Shown here one piece after another: positions 17,081-26,869 of a stretch of DNA of 64,000 nt. Within the stretch, counting starts at the first letter, position 1. Every line of letters starts with the position of its first letter. The notes under the pieces are model-generated. The model ran no database searches. It was given only the letters and a program-made list of their open reading frames with translations, and was not told where the DNA came from. A program made the position numbers and the translations under genes. The stretch spans positions 1 through 64,000 of the forward strand of contig CAMGZM010000003.1 of assembly GCA_946183145.1 (NCBI GenBank), written 5' to 3'. The stretch comes from an uncultured Fretibacterium sp. Its GTDB lineage: Bacteria > Synergistota > Synergistia > Synergistales > Aminobacteriaceae.

Positions 17081-18415
17081 TTACCCCCTTTTCAGAATCA
17101 GCGAGCAATAAAAGCCGTCGAGCCACGAATTACCCGGAAGAATATATATCCCGTAAGGCTTCCCCCTCCTGAAAACATCTCCTTTTTTGTTCGGCCAGTC
17201 GACAAGACTCGAAACTTCAGCGCATTCGGGATTAGCAGACAGGATTTCAGCAACAACATTTTCATTCTCCTGTTTGAGCAATGAGCATGTTATGTACAGA
17301 ATATACCCGCCGGATTCACACAGACTCACAGCACGGTGTAACAATCTCTTCTGAGTGCTTACAGTTGCGTCAAATTTTTTCCAGTCAAGCCGCCATTTTG
17401 ATTCGGGCTTTCTGTTCCACGTCCCTGAACCTGAACACGGAGCATCAAGAACGACAAATGACGGGGAAATTTCCGGCTCAAGGATCAACGCATTTCCGGC
17501 TCTGAGATTTGCGCGTGAGATTACGCCGAGCCTTTCGAGTTCATGACGGGCTGAATTTGAGCGTGCCTCTGAGATTTCCCAGCACTCAATTTTTGCTGAC
17601 GGGCATTCCTGCAAAATTTGCGCTGACTTTACGCCCCTTCCTGAACACATGTCGAGAATGAGTCCTGACTTGTAGAATTTTCCTGCGATTGACGCTGTGA
17701 GGATTGAGCCTTCAGCCTGAACTGTGAACAATCCCTCGTTGAAGCCGGGAATTTTTGCGGGCATTGCTGACTCGCTGAGATGTATTGCGGGTGATATGTC
17801 TGATTTCGCGTAACGTATTCCGTTTTCGTCAAGAAGCCGTAAAAGCTCGTCCGTTTTTCCCGGTGAGACTCTCAGGGCTGAATATGACGGTATCTCGGCC
17901 ATGTCGAAAATCGCGTTAAGCTCGGAGCGAGTCCAAGTCTTTGACCACGCCGGAAGAGTCCATACTGGAATCCCTGCGAACATTGCGCGGCCTTCAACGG
18001 ATGGTGAACGCCTGAATTTTTCCAGCAATCCTTCTCCGTTCTCTATGACTTTGTGCAATACGGCATTAACGAGCCCGGCATATTTTGCGGTTGACTTGTT
18101 CCTTCTGAGATATTCTATGATCCCGTTGACGAGGACTCCGCCGGAAAATCTCCGAAGCTCTAATAACCCTCCTGTACCCATCAACACGGCTATGTTCACA
18201 GCGTCAGGAAGTTTCTCTTTTGCGCGGATGTAATCGGACGAGATTTTTTCCCATAACTCTTTGCGCCTCATTACGATATATATCAATGATGAAGCTAATG
18301 TTATGTCGGGGGATTTCATTTTCTCGCGGTCAGCTAAAATTCTCAGCGACTCGGATGAAAATTTCCCGGGAGTCTCAGACGTTAATACTTTGAGTGCTGC
18401 TTCAATTCCCCGCAA
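17081..18415 (-). CDS. rsmB: 16S rRNA m5C967 methyltransferase RsmB
   Basis: 444 residues from a TTG start (18415) with AAGGAG eight bases upstream. N-terminal NusB-like RNA-binding domain (about 1-130, including LGTGGLLELR and an NAVLHKVIENG segment), then a Rossmann methyltransferase. MCSGRGVKSAQILQ is the SAM motif, LDAPCSGSGTWNRKPESKWR carries motif IV Pro-Cys, and YITCSLLKQENE carries the catalytic TC motif VI. It modifies C967 of 16S rRNA. Starts immediately after the zinc peptidase gene ends. Confidence 0.92.
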   Translation of the reverse strand: MRGIEAALKVLTSETPGKFSSESLRILADREKMKSPDITLASSLIYIVMRRKELWEKISSDYIRAKEKLPDAVNIAVLMGTGGLLELRRFSGGVLVNGIIEYLRRNKSTAKYAGLVNAVLHKVIENGEGLLEKFRRSPSVEGRAMFAGIPVWTLPAWSKTWTRSELNAIFDMAEIPSYSALRVSPGKTDELLRLLDENGIRYAKSDISPAIHLSESAMPAKIPGFNEGLFTVQAEGSILTASIAGKFYKSGLILDMCSGRGVKSAQILQECPSAKIECWEISEARSNSARHELERLGVISRANLRAGNALILEPEISPSFVVLDAPCSGSGTWNRKPESKWRLDWKKFDATVSTQKRLLHRAVSLCESGGYILYITCSLLKQENENVVAEILSANPECAEVSSLVDWPNKKGDVFRRGKPYGIYILPGNSWLDGFYCSLILKRG

Positions 18416-19108
18416 TTAGTTTCTCCTTGAAGCCCTGCTAATCAGTATCAGCCTTACGAGCTGAGAGACCGCCATTAATGCCGCCGCTATGTATGTCCAT
18501 GCCGCCGCCGTCAAAACTTTCTTAGCCCCTGTGAGTTCAGTCGGTGATAACGTGTGTGTCTCCTCAAGAAGTGTCAAAGCCCGTGAGCTTGCGTTAATCT
18601 CAACAGGAAGCGTAACAAGATGAAACACCAGCGCGCCAGTGAATAACATTATGCCGATGTTCACAAGCATAGAATTAGCCATGATGAGACCGAGAATGAA
18701 GAGAGGCATTGACGCAGTAGAGCAGATGTTTACGACAGGGACAATAGAGTTACGGAAAATTAGCGGGGAATATGACTCGTGATGCTGAATTGCATGGCCG
18801 ACTTCATGAGCTGCGACTCCGATTGAAGCTATGCTGTTGCTGCCGTAAACGCCGTCTGAAAGATTGAGAGTCTTGTTACGCGGGTCGTAATGGTCTGTGA
18901 GGTTTCCTGCTACGTGATTGATGGGCATGTTCGCCATTCCGTAAAGTGTGAGGAGCATTCGCGCAACGCTGTCCGCCGTAACATTTCCCCTCGCCGGGAT
19001 TCTGCTGTACTCGCTGAAAGTTGAGTTTACTTTGTGCTGTGCCCACCATGAAAGAAGCAATGCGGGAACAAGCACTATCATTGTAGGGTCTAAGCCGTAA
19101 CCTAACAT
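18416..19108 (-). CDS. Membrane zinc metallopeptidase (YugP-like)
   Basis: 230 residues from ATG 19108, chosen because a perfect AGGAGG lies upstream. Family: Zn_peptidase_2 (YugP). HExxH motif in GVAAHEVGHAIQHHE (about residue 115). Three hydrophobic segments: N-terminal PTMIVLVPALLLSWWAQ, a central pair near ICSTASMPLFILGLIMANSM and NIGIMLFTGALVFHL, and a C-terminal helix. Integral inner-membrane protease of unknown substrate. Divergent from the Fic gene across a 72-base gap. Confidence 0.9.
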   Translation of the reverse strand: MLGYGLDPTMIVLVPALLLSWWAQHKVNSTFSEYSRIPARGNVTADSVARMLLTLYGMANMPINHVAGNLTDHYDPRNKTLNLSDGVYGSNSIASIGVAAHEVGHAIQHHESYSPLIFRNSIVPVVNICSTASMPLFILGLIMANSMLVNIGIMLFTGALVFHLVTLPVEINASSRALTLLEETHTLSPTELTGAKKVLTAAAWTYIAAALMAVSQLVRLILISRASRRN

Positions 19109-19180
19109 GAAAAATTCCTCCTGTGATATATTTCGTGAAAATTGAGTATAGCATAGCACAATAACGGAGATGATTTTCAC

Positions 19181-19915
19181 GTGGCGTATGAAATTCTGAA
19201 TGAGATTGACGCGCTTAAAGATAAAATTTTGAGCATGAGACCATTAACGCAAGGCGAGCTTGAGAGGCTGAGAGATTCATTTGTCGAGGAGTATACGTAT
19301 AATTCAACGGCGATTGAGGGAAATACACTGACGCTTTACGAGACTCGGTTGGTGCTTGAGGGGCTTACGGTTTCGGGGAAGCCTTTGCGCTGTCATCTTG
19401 AGGCATTCGGACATAAGGAGGCATTCGGATTCATTGAGGAGAATATTAACGCTGAAATTTCCGGGAGGCTGATACGTCAGGTACATTCACTTGTTCTTGC
19501 TGACAGGCCGAGGGATGCGGGAATTTACCGGCGAATCCCCGTAAGAATCTCAGGAGCTGAAAATACACCGCCTGATCCCGTTATGATCCCCGAACTTGTA
19601 GAGAGACTCATAGATGATTACAGGAATGATACGAGCCACGCAATAATCAGAGCGGCAATGTTTCACCTGAAATTTGAGGGGATTCACCCGTTTGTTGACG
19701 GCAACGGCAGAACAGGGCGGTTAATTCTCAACATGTCATTGATGAAAGAAGGGTACTTGCCTGTTGACGTGAAATTTTCCGACAGAGTGAAATATTATGA
19801 TGCCTTCAGTGAGTATTACGGCACGGGAAATCCTGAAGGCATGATAAATCTTGTCGCTGAATATGAGCTGAGGAGTCTTGAAGAAAGAGTCGCGCTACTG
19901 ACTCCAGACTCCTAA
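19181..19915 (+). CDS. Fic-domain AMP-transferase, class II
   Basis: 244 residues from a GTG start. The Fic active-site motif HPFVDGNGRTGR (about residues 166-177) is complete, including the catalytic His. The inhibitory helix motif STAIEGN lies upstream in the N-terminal part (about residues 46-52), which makes it a class II Fic protein that restrains itself. Fic enzymes transfer AMP or other nucleotide moieties to protein hydroxyls. No separate antitoxin is next to it, in keeping with intramolecular inhibition. Its last 21 bases overlap the convergent thermonuclease gene. Confidence 0.92.
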   Translation: MAYEILNEIDALKDKILSMRPLTQGELERLRDSFVEEYTYNSTAIEGNTLTLYETRLVLEGLTVSGKPLRCHLEAFGHKEAFGFIEENINAEISGRLIRQVHSLVLADRPRDAGIYRRIPVRISGAENTPPDPVMIPELVERLIDDYRNDTSHAIIRAAMFHLKFEGIHPFVDGNGRTGRLILNMSLMKEGYLPVDVKFSDRVKYYDAFSEYYGTGNPEGMINLVAEYELRSLEERVALLTPDS

Positions 19916-20476
19916 CTTCTTGTTTCTTGCTTCGTCCTGAAATTTTCTGAACTCGGACTCGTAGCGTTTATTCGGCCTGATTATCATAACTTTTGCATAG
20001 CCGCCCAATAACAATTTTGCGTTGAACATGCTCTCACGTATCGTTGACTCGTTAATCGTCTTGGGATTATTGAGCCAGATATACGCGAGATGCCTTCCGT
20101 ATCTGTCCTGAGGATTTGAGTCATATTCGAGCCAAACGCGGCGGCCGTTTAATGACTCTTTCGTGAAGCTGCTCGCCTCTTTTCCGTAAAACTGAACGGG
20201 CTTGTTCGGGTGAACAGTTTCAGGAGTGTCAACGCCCAAGAATCTCACGCGCTTTTCCTGCCCGTCAATTCTCACTACAGCAGTATCACCGTCAACAGCA
20301 CGCACTATTACCGCCTGAATGAAGTCCTGATTTTCCGAATCATTCCCAACGTTGAAGACTGACTCACCGCCGAAAAAATATGCGATTATCCCGATGATGA
20401 TTATGATGATTGCTTTCTTAGGGCCAAGCCTCACAAGGTCATAAAGCGTATCAATATGATTCTTTTTACGCGCCAT
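19895..20476 (-). CDS. Membrane-anchored thermonuclease-family nuclease
   Basis: 193 residues with an N-terminal transmembrane anchor (KKAIIIIIIGIIAYFFGG) and a staphylococcal-nuclease domain: VRAVDGDTAVVRI, VRFLGVDTPETV and DSNPQDRYGRHLAYIWLNN, with the Arg/Glu/Asp catalytic residues of the TNase family visible. Probably faces the periplasm and degrades nucleic acid there. Two bases upstream of it ends the C69 dipeptidase, so they may share a transcript. Its 3' end overlaps fic by 21 bases on the other strand. Confidence 0.9.
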   Translation of the reverse strand: MARKKNHIDTLYDLVRLGPKKAIIIIIIGIIAYFFGGESVFNVGNDSENQDFIQAVIVRAVDGDTAVVRIDGQEKRVRFLGVDTPETVHPNKPVQFYGKEASSFTKESLNGRRVWLEYDSNPQDRYGRHLAYIWLNNPKTINESTIRESMFNAKLLLGGYAKVMIIRPNKRYESEFRKFQDEARNKKLGVWSQ

Positions 20477-20478
20477 TT

Positions 20479-22251
20479 TTATCCCCTAACATTCATTTTG
20501 ACACTTGCCGCAAATTTTCTGCCGGACTTCTCAGAAATTGACACGTACAAATCCGTGAAGCAGGGTACGCAGTCATTCCGCCATTCTCCGCCCGTAAACG
20601 TGAAATCGATATTTCCGCCGGAAGATTTGACTCCTTCACATGATGACCATTTCCCGAAATCAGCATATGACACGCCGCATTTGCACGCAGAAATATTGAG
20701 ATCGTCAGCAGAAAATTCACCCGCAGGAATCCGAATCACGAATGATTTTCCCGCCTCAATGTCGCAAAGAGATTCCCCCGTGATTATTCCGAGTTCGCGT
20801 TTCATGGCCGATGTGAATCCCCTCAAGTCTTCAGCCTGACTCATTACGACTCCTTCCATCATTGCGCGCGCTATATCGGGGTTGTTGCGGATTCGCAGCT
20901 CAATCTGTGAGTCGAGCGGTGAAAGTTTGCGTTCTTGTTCGTCCTCAAAGGCTTTGACTCTCTCGTGAATCATCGCGGCTTTCTCAGCGTAAAGAATATC
21001 GCAGGCCGCTTTTATCTCCATCGCCCTGTACCACGCATTGTCGCGGCAATTCATGTCGTCAGCGCGAGTCGCAAAATGTTCCGCAAGTGATGAGTCTGCG
21101 TCTTTGTCCTCGTAGCCCTCAGGTATTGACGCAATTCCGCAATACCACGCAATATACGGTGAAAAGCACGGGCTTCCGAGTGACTTGCGTATGATTATGC
21201 GGTCGGGGTTGTGGCGAATCTGGAAGATTGACGACTCTAACGTTTCGGCGTTGCAGACGGTCAAAGGCTTCTGGAAGTGAGGCGTATTATTCTGCGATGT
21301 GTATGAAGATGACCCCTCGAAATGTGTACGCAGAATTTTCTTGAGCGTGTCAATTGTTACGGGCTTTGCGGGCTTTATGGAGAACGGAAGCGGCTCCCAA
21401 TCCTTCATGAGAAGCGGCGACAAATCAATGTCAAGAAGAATCTGAAACGCTCTCACATGACGGTGCGTGTTCTTTTCGTCAGCGTAAGAGTCCTCAGCCT
21501 GATATGCTTTCTTGAAGTCAAAAGCTCCGTCATCAGGTTTGTACCATCCCCGGCGAATCGCATAGTCAACAAGCTCTCTATATCCCGGTGCTTTCCTGTC
21601 AGGCTCGTGAATGGTGTAATGATTCGGAATCACAGCTGCTTCATCATCGGGGACTCTGTGTATCGCGTAATGTTTTCCGTGAACGATCTGCATCACGTAA
21701 ATTTCTTCTTTGTCGGCAAATGAATAGCTCCGTCCGCTTGAAGCATATCCGTATCTCTCAACAAGATTCGCGGCAATCTCTACAGCCTCTTTTGCGGTGT
21801 GCGCTGACTCTGCAACGATACGACGCAAGCCCCAAGCAATTCCGCCGTCTGTGAGTTCGGGTGAATCTTCGCGGGATTTCTCGCAGTTGTTCGAGACGAT
21901 TACGACTCCGTGTCCGTTGACGAATGAGTCGCAAAATGACGGGCCGGGATTCTGAGGGTCAAAATATTTTGCTTCAGCCCAGAAAAGACTCGTGCGTGTT
22001 TCGGGCATATCGAGTTCAGCGAGTGAGGACTCAAATTTTGCTTTTGTGTCAGGGTGTCTTCTGAGCTTGCCGGAAATGTGAGTCTGCATTGTGCATCTTC
22101 CTGGCGCGTCCTCGTTGTGAGCTATGAGAACTTCACCAGTTGCGGAAGCGTTACGGCCAACAAGAATCGTCATACATGCGTGAGATTTCGAGGCTCTGAG
22201 GAAAATTGAGAGCGTGAGAAAAAATATCAGCGAGGGAAAAATTATCGACAT
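20479..22251 (-). CDS. Secreted C69-family dipeptidase (PepD-like)
   Basis: 590 residues from ATG 22251 with ACAGGAG upstream; an in-frame extension to 22425 lacks a ribosome-binding site and overlaps the divergent gene. A signal peptide (FPSLIFFLTLSIFLRASKSHA) is followed directly by CMTILVGRNAS, so Cys26 becomes the N-terminal nucleophile expected for Ntn-type C69 peptidases. IAHNEDAPGR, SNNCEKSRED and RRIVAESAHTAKEAVEIA are family landmarks. A non-catalytic C-terminal extension of about 100 residues is rich in Asp/Gly. It likely cleaves dipeptides in the periplasm. Confidence 0.88.
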   Translation of the reverse strand: MSIIFPSLIFFLTLSIFLRASKSHACMTILVGRNASATGEVLIAHNEDAPGRCTMQTHISGKLRRHPDTKAKFESSLAELDMPETRTSLFWAEAKYFDPQNPGPSFCDSFVNGHGVVIVSNNCEKSREDSPELTDGGIAWGLRRIVAESAHTAKEAVEIAANLVERYGYASSGRSYSFADKEEIYVMQIVHGKHYAIHRVPDDEAAVIPNHYTIHEPDRKAPGYRELVDYAIRRGWYKPDDGAFDFKKAYQAEDSYADEKNTHRHVRAFQILLDIDLSPLLMKDWEPLPFSIKPAKPVTIDTLKKILRTHFEGSSSYTSQNNTPHFQKPLTVCNAETLESSIFQIRHNPDRIIIRKSLGSPCFSPYIAWYCGIASIPEGYEDKDADSSLAEHFATRADDMNCRDNAWYRAMEIKAACDILYAEKAAMIHERVKAFEDEQERKLSPLDSQIELRIRNNPDIARAMMEGVVMSQAEDLRGFTSAMKRELGIITGESLCDIEAGKSFVIRIPAGEFSADDLNISACKCGVSYADFGKWSSCEGVKSSGGNIDFTFTGGEWRNDCVPCFTDLYVSISEKSGRKFAASVKMNVRG

Positions 22252-22358
22252 GAAATTATCTCCTGTGTGAAAATTTTTTGAAAGGTCAACTATATCACGT
22301 TTATAGCATATAATTACGGTCAAAATCTCACAATACACTGACAGCAAAGGACGTGAAT

Positions 22359-25300
22359 TTGTTGATGGCAGATAACATTTTGCTTCCTGAACTTTACCGC
22401 AGGAAAAAGCCACGCAGAAGGCCAATACACCGAAGCGGTTCAGGCTTCATGAAGTTCATCATAATGATATTCCTTGTGCTTATTGTGTCGGCAGGACTCT
22501 TTTCGTTCGCTGACATCGGCGGGAATATCGCACTGAGCATCGCAAAGAATTTTCTCAGCAAAAATTACAGCATCGGACTCAATGCGGAAAAAATCACAGG
22601 CAATCCCATAAAGGGCTATACGCTTCACAATTTCGGAATCGCTGACGAGAAATCAAGCACCGATATTTTTTCGGCGGGATTCTTGTCGGTGAAATTGAAT
22701 CTTCCGGCAATAGTTACGGGAAATTTGCGGCTCGCTGAAATCTCGTTAGGCGGTATAAGCATGGACGTTGAGAAATTTATCGCGGCTGTTAAGAGTCTGA
22801 ATCTCAATTTGCCCTCAGATGACAAGAAAATTTCCGGGACATTCGCGGCATCACCTGCATACGCTGAAGATGAGTCCGATAACAAAATGCCCGATTTGCC
22901 GATAGACTCCGTGAAAATTGTTGACAGTCATTTTTCTTCATCGTTCGTGAATTTTGACGTAACAGAAATTGCGGCTGACGTGAAAAAACTTGATGTTGAT
23001 GTTGACGGAAGCATTAACGGTTTGCCCCTGAAGGGTAATATTGACATGGGAGAGTCTGCGGGCTTGACGGGAGTAAACATAGCCGAGCTTCATTTAGGCT
23101 CAGGGAAAATTATTGCGACCGGCGGACTAAATGATGGGAAAATAGATCTCCATACGTCAGCAGAAGATTTTGACCTCAAGGAGATAACCGCGCTTTATCC
23201 TGCAATGCTCAAGGCAGAAGATTTTGACGGAAAAGCAGACTTCACAGCAGATATTTCCGGGACAATGGACAATCCGAAAATTTCAGGCTCAGCAGATTAT
23301 CTCGGAGCGAAAATTTACGGTTACCCCGTCGAACGTGCAAGCGCAAACGTATCATACTCAGCGAACAGAGTCTCAGTCAGCAACATTCAGGCCAGTGCGT
23401 TCAACATACCTGTTCAGGGAGAAATAGCAGCCGCAATGAGACCGGGGGAAAAACTTTCTGTGATGGTTAAACTTGACGGGAGCGAAGCATATCTTGACGA
23501 ACTCGACAAAATTTTAGGCATTCCCGAACTCAAGCCATTAAGCGGAAAAGTCTCACTCTTCAGCGTGAACATAAGCGGGCATATCGACAAACTGAACGGA
23601 CTCGTGAACTTCAGCGCGCCGAGAATAGCATATGACGGGAAGACTCTCACGAACATAAAAGCGCAGATGAAACTTTCAGGGAGCGACACGGCGAATGTTG
23701 ACGGTAAATTTACGTTTGAGGTGGCGCAGGGATATTTGAGCGGAAATGTTGCGTCAATCCTAACGAACCCAAGAATGAATCTCACGGCAAAACTTGCAGG
23801 ACTCGACATCAAACGAATCGAAAGCATGATACCAGACGGCCCGCAGTACAAATTAGGCGGAAAAATTACGGCCTCCGTTACGGTGAAAGGCACTGCGTCA
23901 AATCCTAATGTTACGGGAGCGATAAACAGCCCGGAGTTCAGCGGATGGGGCCAGACGATTGAGAAGCCCGCAATAAATTTCGCGTATTCAGGAAAAACAT
24001 TAACCCTCAGCAAGACAGAAGGAACTATTAACGGAATGCCCGTGAACGTCAGCGGAAAAATCTCGGATCTTCCCTCATCAAATCCCAAGCTCAATATCAA
24101 CGCCACAATCACAATGACACCTTCAGCCCTGAAAGAATACGTGCCTGACATCGAAAGCTACAAGCTCAAAGGCAGCATCAACGCGGGAGTCAAAATTCAG
24201 GGAAGCGCGAATAACCCGTCAGTCAATCTTCTTGCGTCATCACAAAATCTTCAGGCTATGGACATAATCACCGCAAAAGGACTCGAACTCACTACCGCGC
24301 TTGACGGCGATTTAGCGAAACTTGAGAAAATCAGCGTGAACATGGCCGCAAAATCTCTCACAGCAAGCGGGATAACTTTCACGGGGATTAATGCGAACGT
24401 CAGCAAGAACGGAGACTCGATAATTCTCGGCAGTCTTAACGCAAAGAGCGGTGAAGGTACGATTACAGGCTCAGGAAATGCGTCAGTGTCGGGGAAATCT
24501 CCGCTGAATTTCGGCTTTGACTTCAAGAATCTCGCGCTCGCGTCTCTTGCTTCATCATCAGGAATTGACGTAAAAGGGAATCTTTCCGGGACTCTCAAAG
24601 TTGCCGGGGAAAATGATAATCCCTCGCTGACATTTTCCGCAAACGTTCCGAGTCTTAACGCCGCAGGATTTTCGCTGAATAATCTTGTCGCTGAAATCGC
24701 CGGGGACATGAAGAATATTGCCCTGAAGAATGTACGCGCACAAGTTGAAGGCGCAGAAATCACAGCTACAGGAAATATCAACGTATCGCCCTCGCTGAAA
24801 GTGAATGTTAATGTCAATGGTAAAAGCATAAACCTCGCACAGCTCCTCAAAGATTATCCGGCCATAAAGGGAAAAATTTCCGGCGTTGCGACTCTCACGT
24901 TCAACGTAACAGGAAACGAGAAGAATATCACGGGAAAAGGGAGTCTCAATATCCCGTCATTGTCTGCTTACGGCGTGAAACTTTCAGACATCAATTTGCC
25001 TCTGTCATATTCTGGGAATAATTTTGCGTCAAAGGGAGGGACTGCAAAACTTTACGGCGGCACTCTGAATAACAGTCTAACGTTCAACATTGACACGATG
25101 AAATTCACGGATGACATTTCCGCGAATGCTGTAGACGTGAACGGATTAATTCAGGATGCTTCCGGCGGCCTCGAAGGGAAAATCACGGGAAAAGGCAAGC
25201 TCACCTTCAAGGTAACAGGAACGGCAAAAGACAAGGTAACGTATTCAGGAAGCGGCAATTTCTCGATGGGCCAGGGGGCTGTAACGGGCTTCAAATGGCT

Positions 25301-26129
25301 TGACATCTTCATGATGATTCACAAGTCTAACGGATTCAAATTCGCGAGCGTAAATGCTCCTCTCTCACTTCAGACAGGAAGATTCACAATAAAGTCCGGG
25401 GCGATAATTAACGCTGTAAAGAATGATGCGCTGTACAAATACGCAAAACTTTCACAGAATGGGACGGTGAATTTTGCGGGCGATGTCATGACGATGGACT
25501 TTTACACGGAGTCGAACGTGAACTATCAGCTAATCAACGCTATACAGGGAGGCGCAAAAGGCGGGATTGAGTCATTGCTGAAAGGCGGCGTATCAGGGTT
25601 TGAAGACAGCGTGAAAGCGTTTTTGACGGGAGGACTCAGCGGAGCGCAGAAAAATGCCTCAACGGGTGATTTCAGGACTGTAACATTACGCATACACGGA
25701 AGGGCGGATAATCTTGCGTTCTCAAACTTCAAGGTAGGAGAGTCGACTCTAAAGGCTGAAGAGAAATCTGACACGAAGACTCAGACGACTCAGACTCCCG
25801 CGCAAACGATTCAGAAAAAAGCCGAGTCCGTGAAAGAGAAGGCCGAGTCCGTAAAAGAGCAGGTGAAACAGAAAGTAATCGAGAAAGCAACGGAGATTTT
25901 GCCCGATGAGCTGAAGAAGACTCTCAACATCAGAACGAACACGCAGACTCAGAATCAGAACTCACAGACAAAAACGCAAACGCAGACTCAAACTTCACAG
26001 TCTCAAAAGCAGACAGGGACTCAGACTCAGACTCAGCCGCAAAACACGAGGCAGCAAATAGAAGACCGCCTGAAGGAAGAATTAAAGAAGGGAATCCAAA
26101 AAGGATTGGGGGATTTGTTCAGAAGATGA
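22359..26129 (+). CDS. AsmA/TamB-like envelope protein
   Basis: 1256 residues from TTG 22359 (AAAGGA eight bases before; GTG 22353, TTG 22362 and ATG 22365 are alternatives). A basic head (YRRKKPRRRPIHR), one transmembrane helix (FIIMIFLVLIVSAGLFSF), then about 1000 residues of repetitive beta-strand-rich sequence typical of AsmA/TamB bridges that carry lipids or help outer-membrane assembly. The AsmA-like C-terminal part is visible (GSGNFSMGQGAVTGFKWLDI, then a segment around 25380-25720). The last 130 residues are a Lys/Glu coiled stretch and a striking Thr-Gln tail (TQTQNQ..., 25930-26040). Overlaps the protease gene by four bases. Confidence 0.8.
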   Translation: MLMADNILLPELYRRKKPRRRPIHRSGSGFMKFIIMIFLVLIVSAGLFSFADIGGNIALSIAKNFLSKNYSIGLNAEKITGNPIKGYTLHNFGIADEKSSTDIFSAGFLSVKLNLPAIVTGNLRLAEISLGGISMDVEKFIAAVKSLNLNLPSDDKKISGTFAASPAYAEDESDNKMPDLPIDSVKIVDSHFSSSFVNFDVTEIAADVKKLDVDVDGSINGLPLKGNIDMGESAGLTGVNIAELHLGSGKIIATGGLNDGKIDLHTSAEDFDLKEITALYPAMLKAEDFDGKADFTADISGTMDNPKISGSADYLGAKIYGYPVERASANVSYSANRVSVSNIQASAFNIPVQGEIAAAMRPGEKLSVMVKLDGSEAYLDELDKILGIPELKPLSGKVSLFSVNISGHIDKLNGLVNFSAPRIAYDGKTLTNIKAQMKLSGSDTANVDGKFTFEVAQGYLSGNVASILTNPRMNLTAKLAGLDIKRIESMIPDGPQYKLGGKITASVTVKGTASNPNVTGAINSPEFSGWGQTIEKPAINFAYSGKTLTLSKTEGTINGMPVNVSGKISDLPSSNPKLNINATITMTPSALKEYVPDIESYKLKGSINAGVKIQGSANNPSVNLLASSQNLQAMDIITAKGLELTTALDGDLAKLEKISVNMAAKSLTASGITFTGINANVSKNGDSIILGSLNAKSGEGTITGSGNASVSGKSPLNFGFDFKNLALASLASSSGIDVKGNLSGTLKVAGENDNPSLTFSANVPSLNAAGFSLNNLVAEIAGDMKNIALKNVRAQVEGAEITATGNINVSPSLKVNVNVNGKSINLAQLLKDYPAIKGKISGVATLTFNVTGNEKNITGKGSLNIPSLSAYGVKLSDINLPLSYSGNNFASKGGTAKLYGGTLNNSLTFNIDTMKFTDDISANAVDVNGLIQDASGGLEGKITGKGKLTFKVTGTAKDKVTYSGSGNFSMGQGAVTGFKWLDIFMMIHKSNGFKFASVNAPLSLQTGRFTIKSGAIINAVKNDALYKYAKLSQNGTVNFAGDVMTMDFYTESNVNYQLINAIQGGAKGGIESLLKGGVSGFEDSVKAFLTGGLSGAQKNASTGDFRTVTLRIHGRADNLAFSNFKVGESTLKAEEKSDTKTQTTQTPAQTIQKKAESVKEKAESVKEQVKQKVIEKATEILPDELKKTLNIRTNTQTQNQNSQTKTQTQTQTSQSQKQTGTQTQTQPQNTRQQIEDRLKEELKKGIQKGLGDLFRR

Positions 26130-26740
26130 GATTATTGCGTGATCCTGTAACATTATTGCTTACGATTCCGGCGTTATTGTGGGCGTTGTCGTTCCACGAA
26201 TTTTGTCATGGCCTCGCTGCTTATCTTGTGGGAGACAGGACAGCAGAGAGATACGGACGGTTGACGCTTAACCCTCTCGCACATTTCGATGTTGTTGGGA
26301 CGTTGATGTTATTGTTCGTGGGATTCGGATGGGCTAAGCCTGTTCCGATTAACACGCGGTACTTCAAGCACCCGAAAAGGGATTTGATTATAGTATCGCT
26401 TGCGGGCGTTGCGGGAAATATTTTGACGGCGATATTATCGGTGTTATTCCTGAGATTTTGCGGTGAATGGTGGTACGACCTCACGGGGCGAGCGGGACTC
26501 AAAATCGTGATTCAGATGATAAGCATAAACATGGGTCTTGCCGCGTTCAACCTGATTCCGATTCCACCTCTTGACGGTTCGAGGGTACTGGAGGCGTTTT
26601 TGCCGTATAAGTATCTTGAGTATTATTACTGGCTTGAAAGATATGGGATGATTATACTGCTTGTGCTTTTGATGACTGGGATAATCAATTTCATTTTTGA
26701 GCCGATAATAAATATTTTGTGGATGTTATTGCCGTATTGA
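26126..26740 (+). CDS. Site-2 protease family (M50) membrane protease
   Basis: 204 residues, four to five transmembrane helices. The zinc-binding motif appears as SFHEFCHGLAAYLVGD (HExxH) near the N-terminus, and the second ligand motif is AFNLIPIPPLDGSRVL (NxxPxxxLDG). This is the small form of the family, lacking PDZ or CBS domains. Starts inside the stop of the AsmA-like gene (ATGA), so the two proteins are likely made together in the envelope. Substrate unknown. Confidence 0.92.
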   Translation: MRLLRDPVTLLLTIPALLWALSFHEFCHGLAAYLVGDRTAERYGRLTLNPLAHFDVVGTLMLLFVGFGWAKPVPINTRYFKHPKRDLIIVSLAGVAGNILTAILSVLFLRFCGEWWYDLTGRAGLKIVIQMISINMGLAAFNLIPIPPLDGSRVLEAFLPYKYLEYYYWLERYGMIILLVLLMTGIINFIFEPIINILWMLLPY

Positions 26741-26748
26741 TGAAAAAA

Positions 26749-26785
26749 TCACCCCTTGGGATTCGTTCTCAGGGGGTGAAACTTT
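26749..26785 (+). terminator. Rho-independent terminator
   Basis: TCACCCCTTGGG pairs with CTCAGGGGGTGA over a short loop just after the M50 gene; only a weak T-rich tail (AACTTT) follows. Confidence 0.6.
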
Positions 26786-26818
26786 CATTAACGGCCTCCC
26801 GCAAAATTAATTCCCCTG

Positions 26819-26827
26819 TGATATTAT
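26819..26827 (+). promoter_or_regulatory. Extended -10 promoter of argG
   Basis: TGATATTAT lies 43 bases before the argG start. An ACGGCCTCCC stretch occurs about 30 bases upstream. Confidence 0.4.
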
Positions 26828-26869
26828 CATGCTCATCATAAAAATTTTCATGAGAGAAGGAATCCTCAC

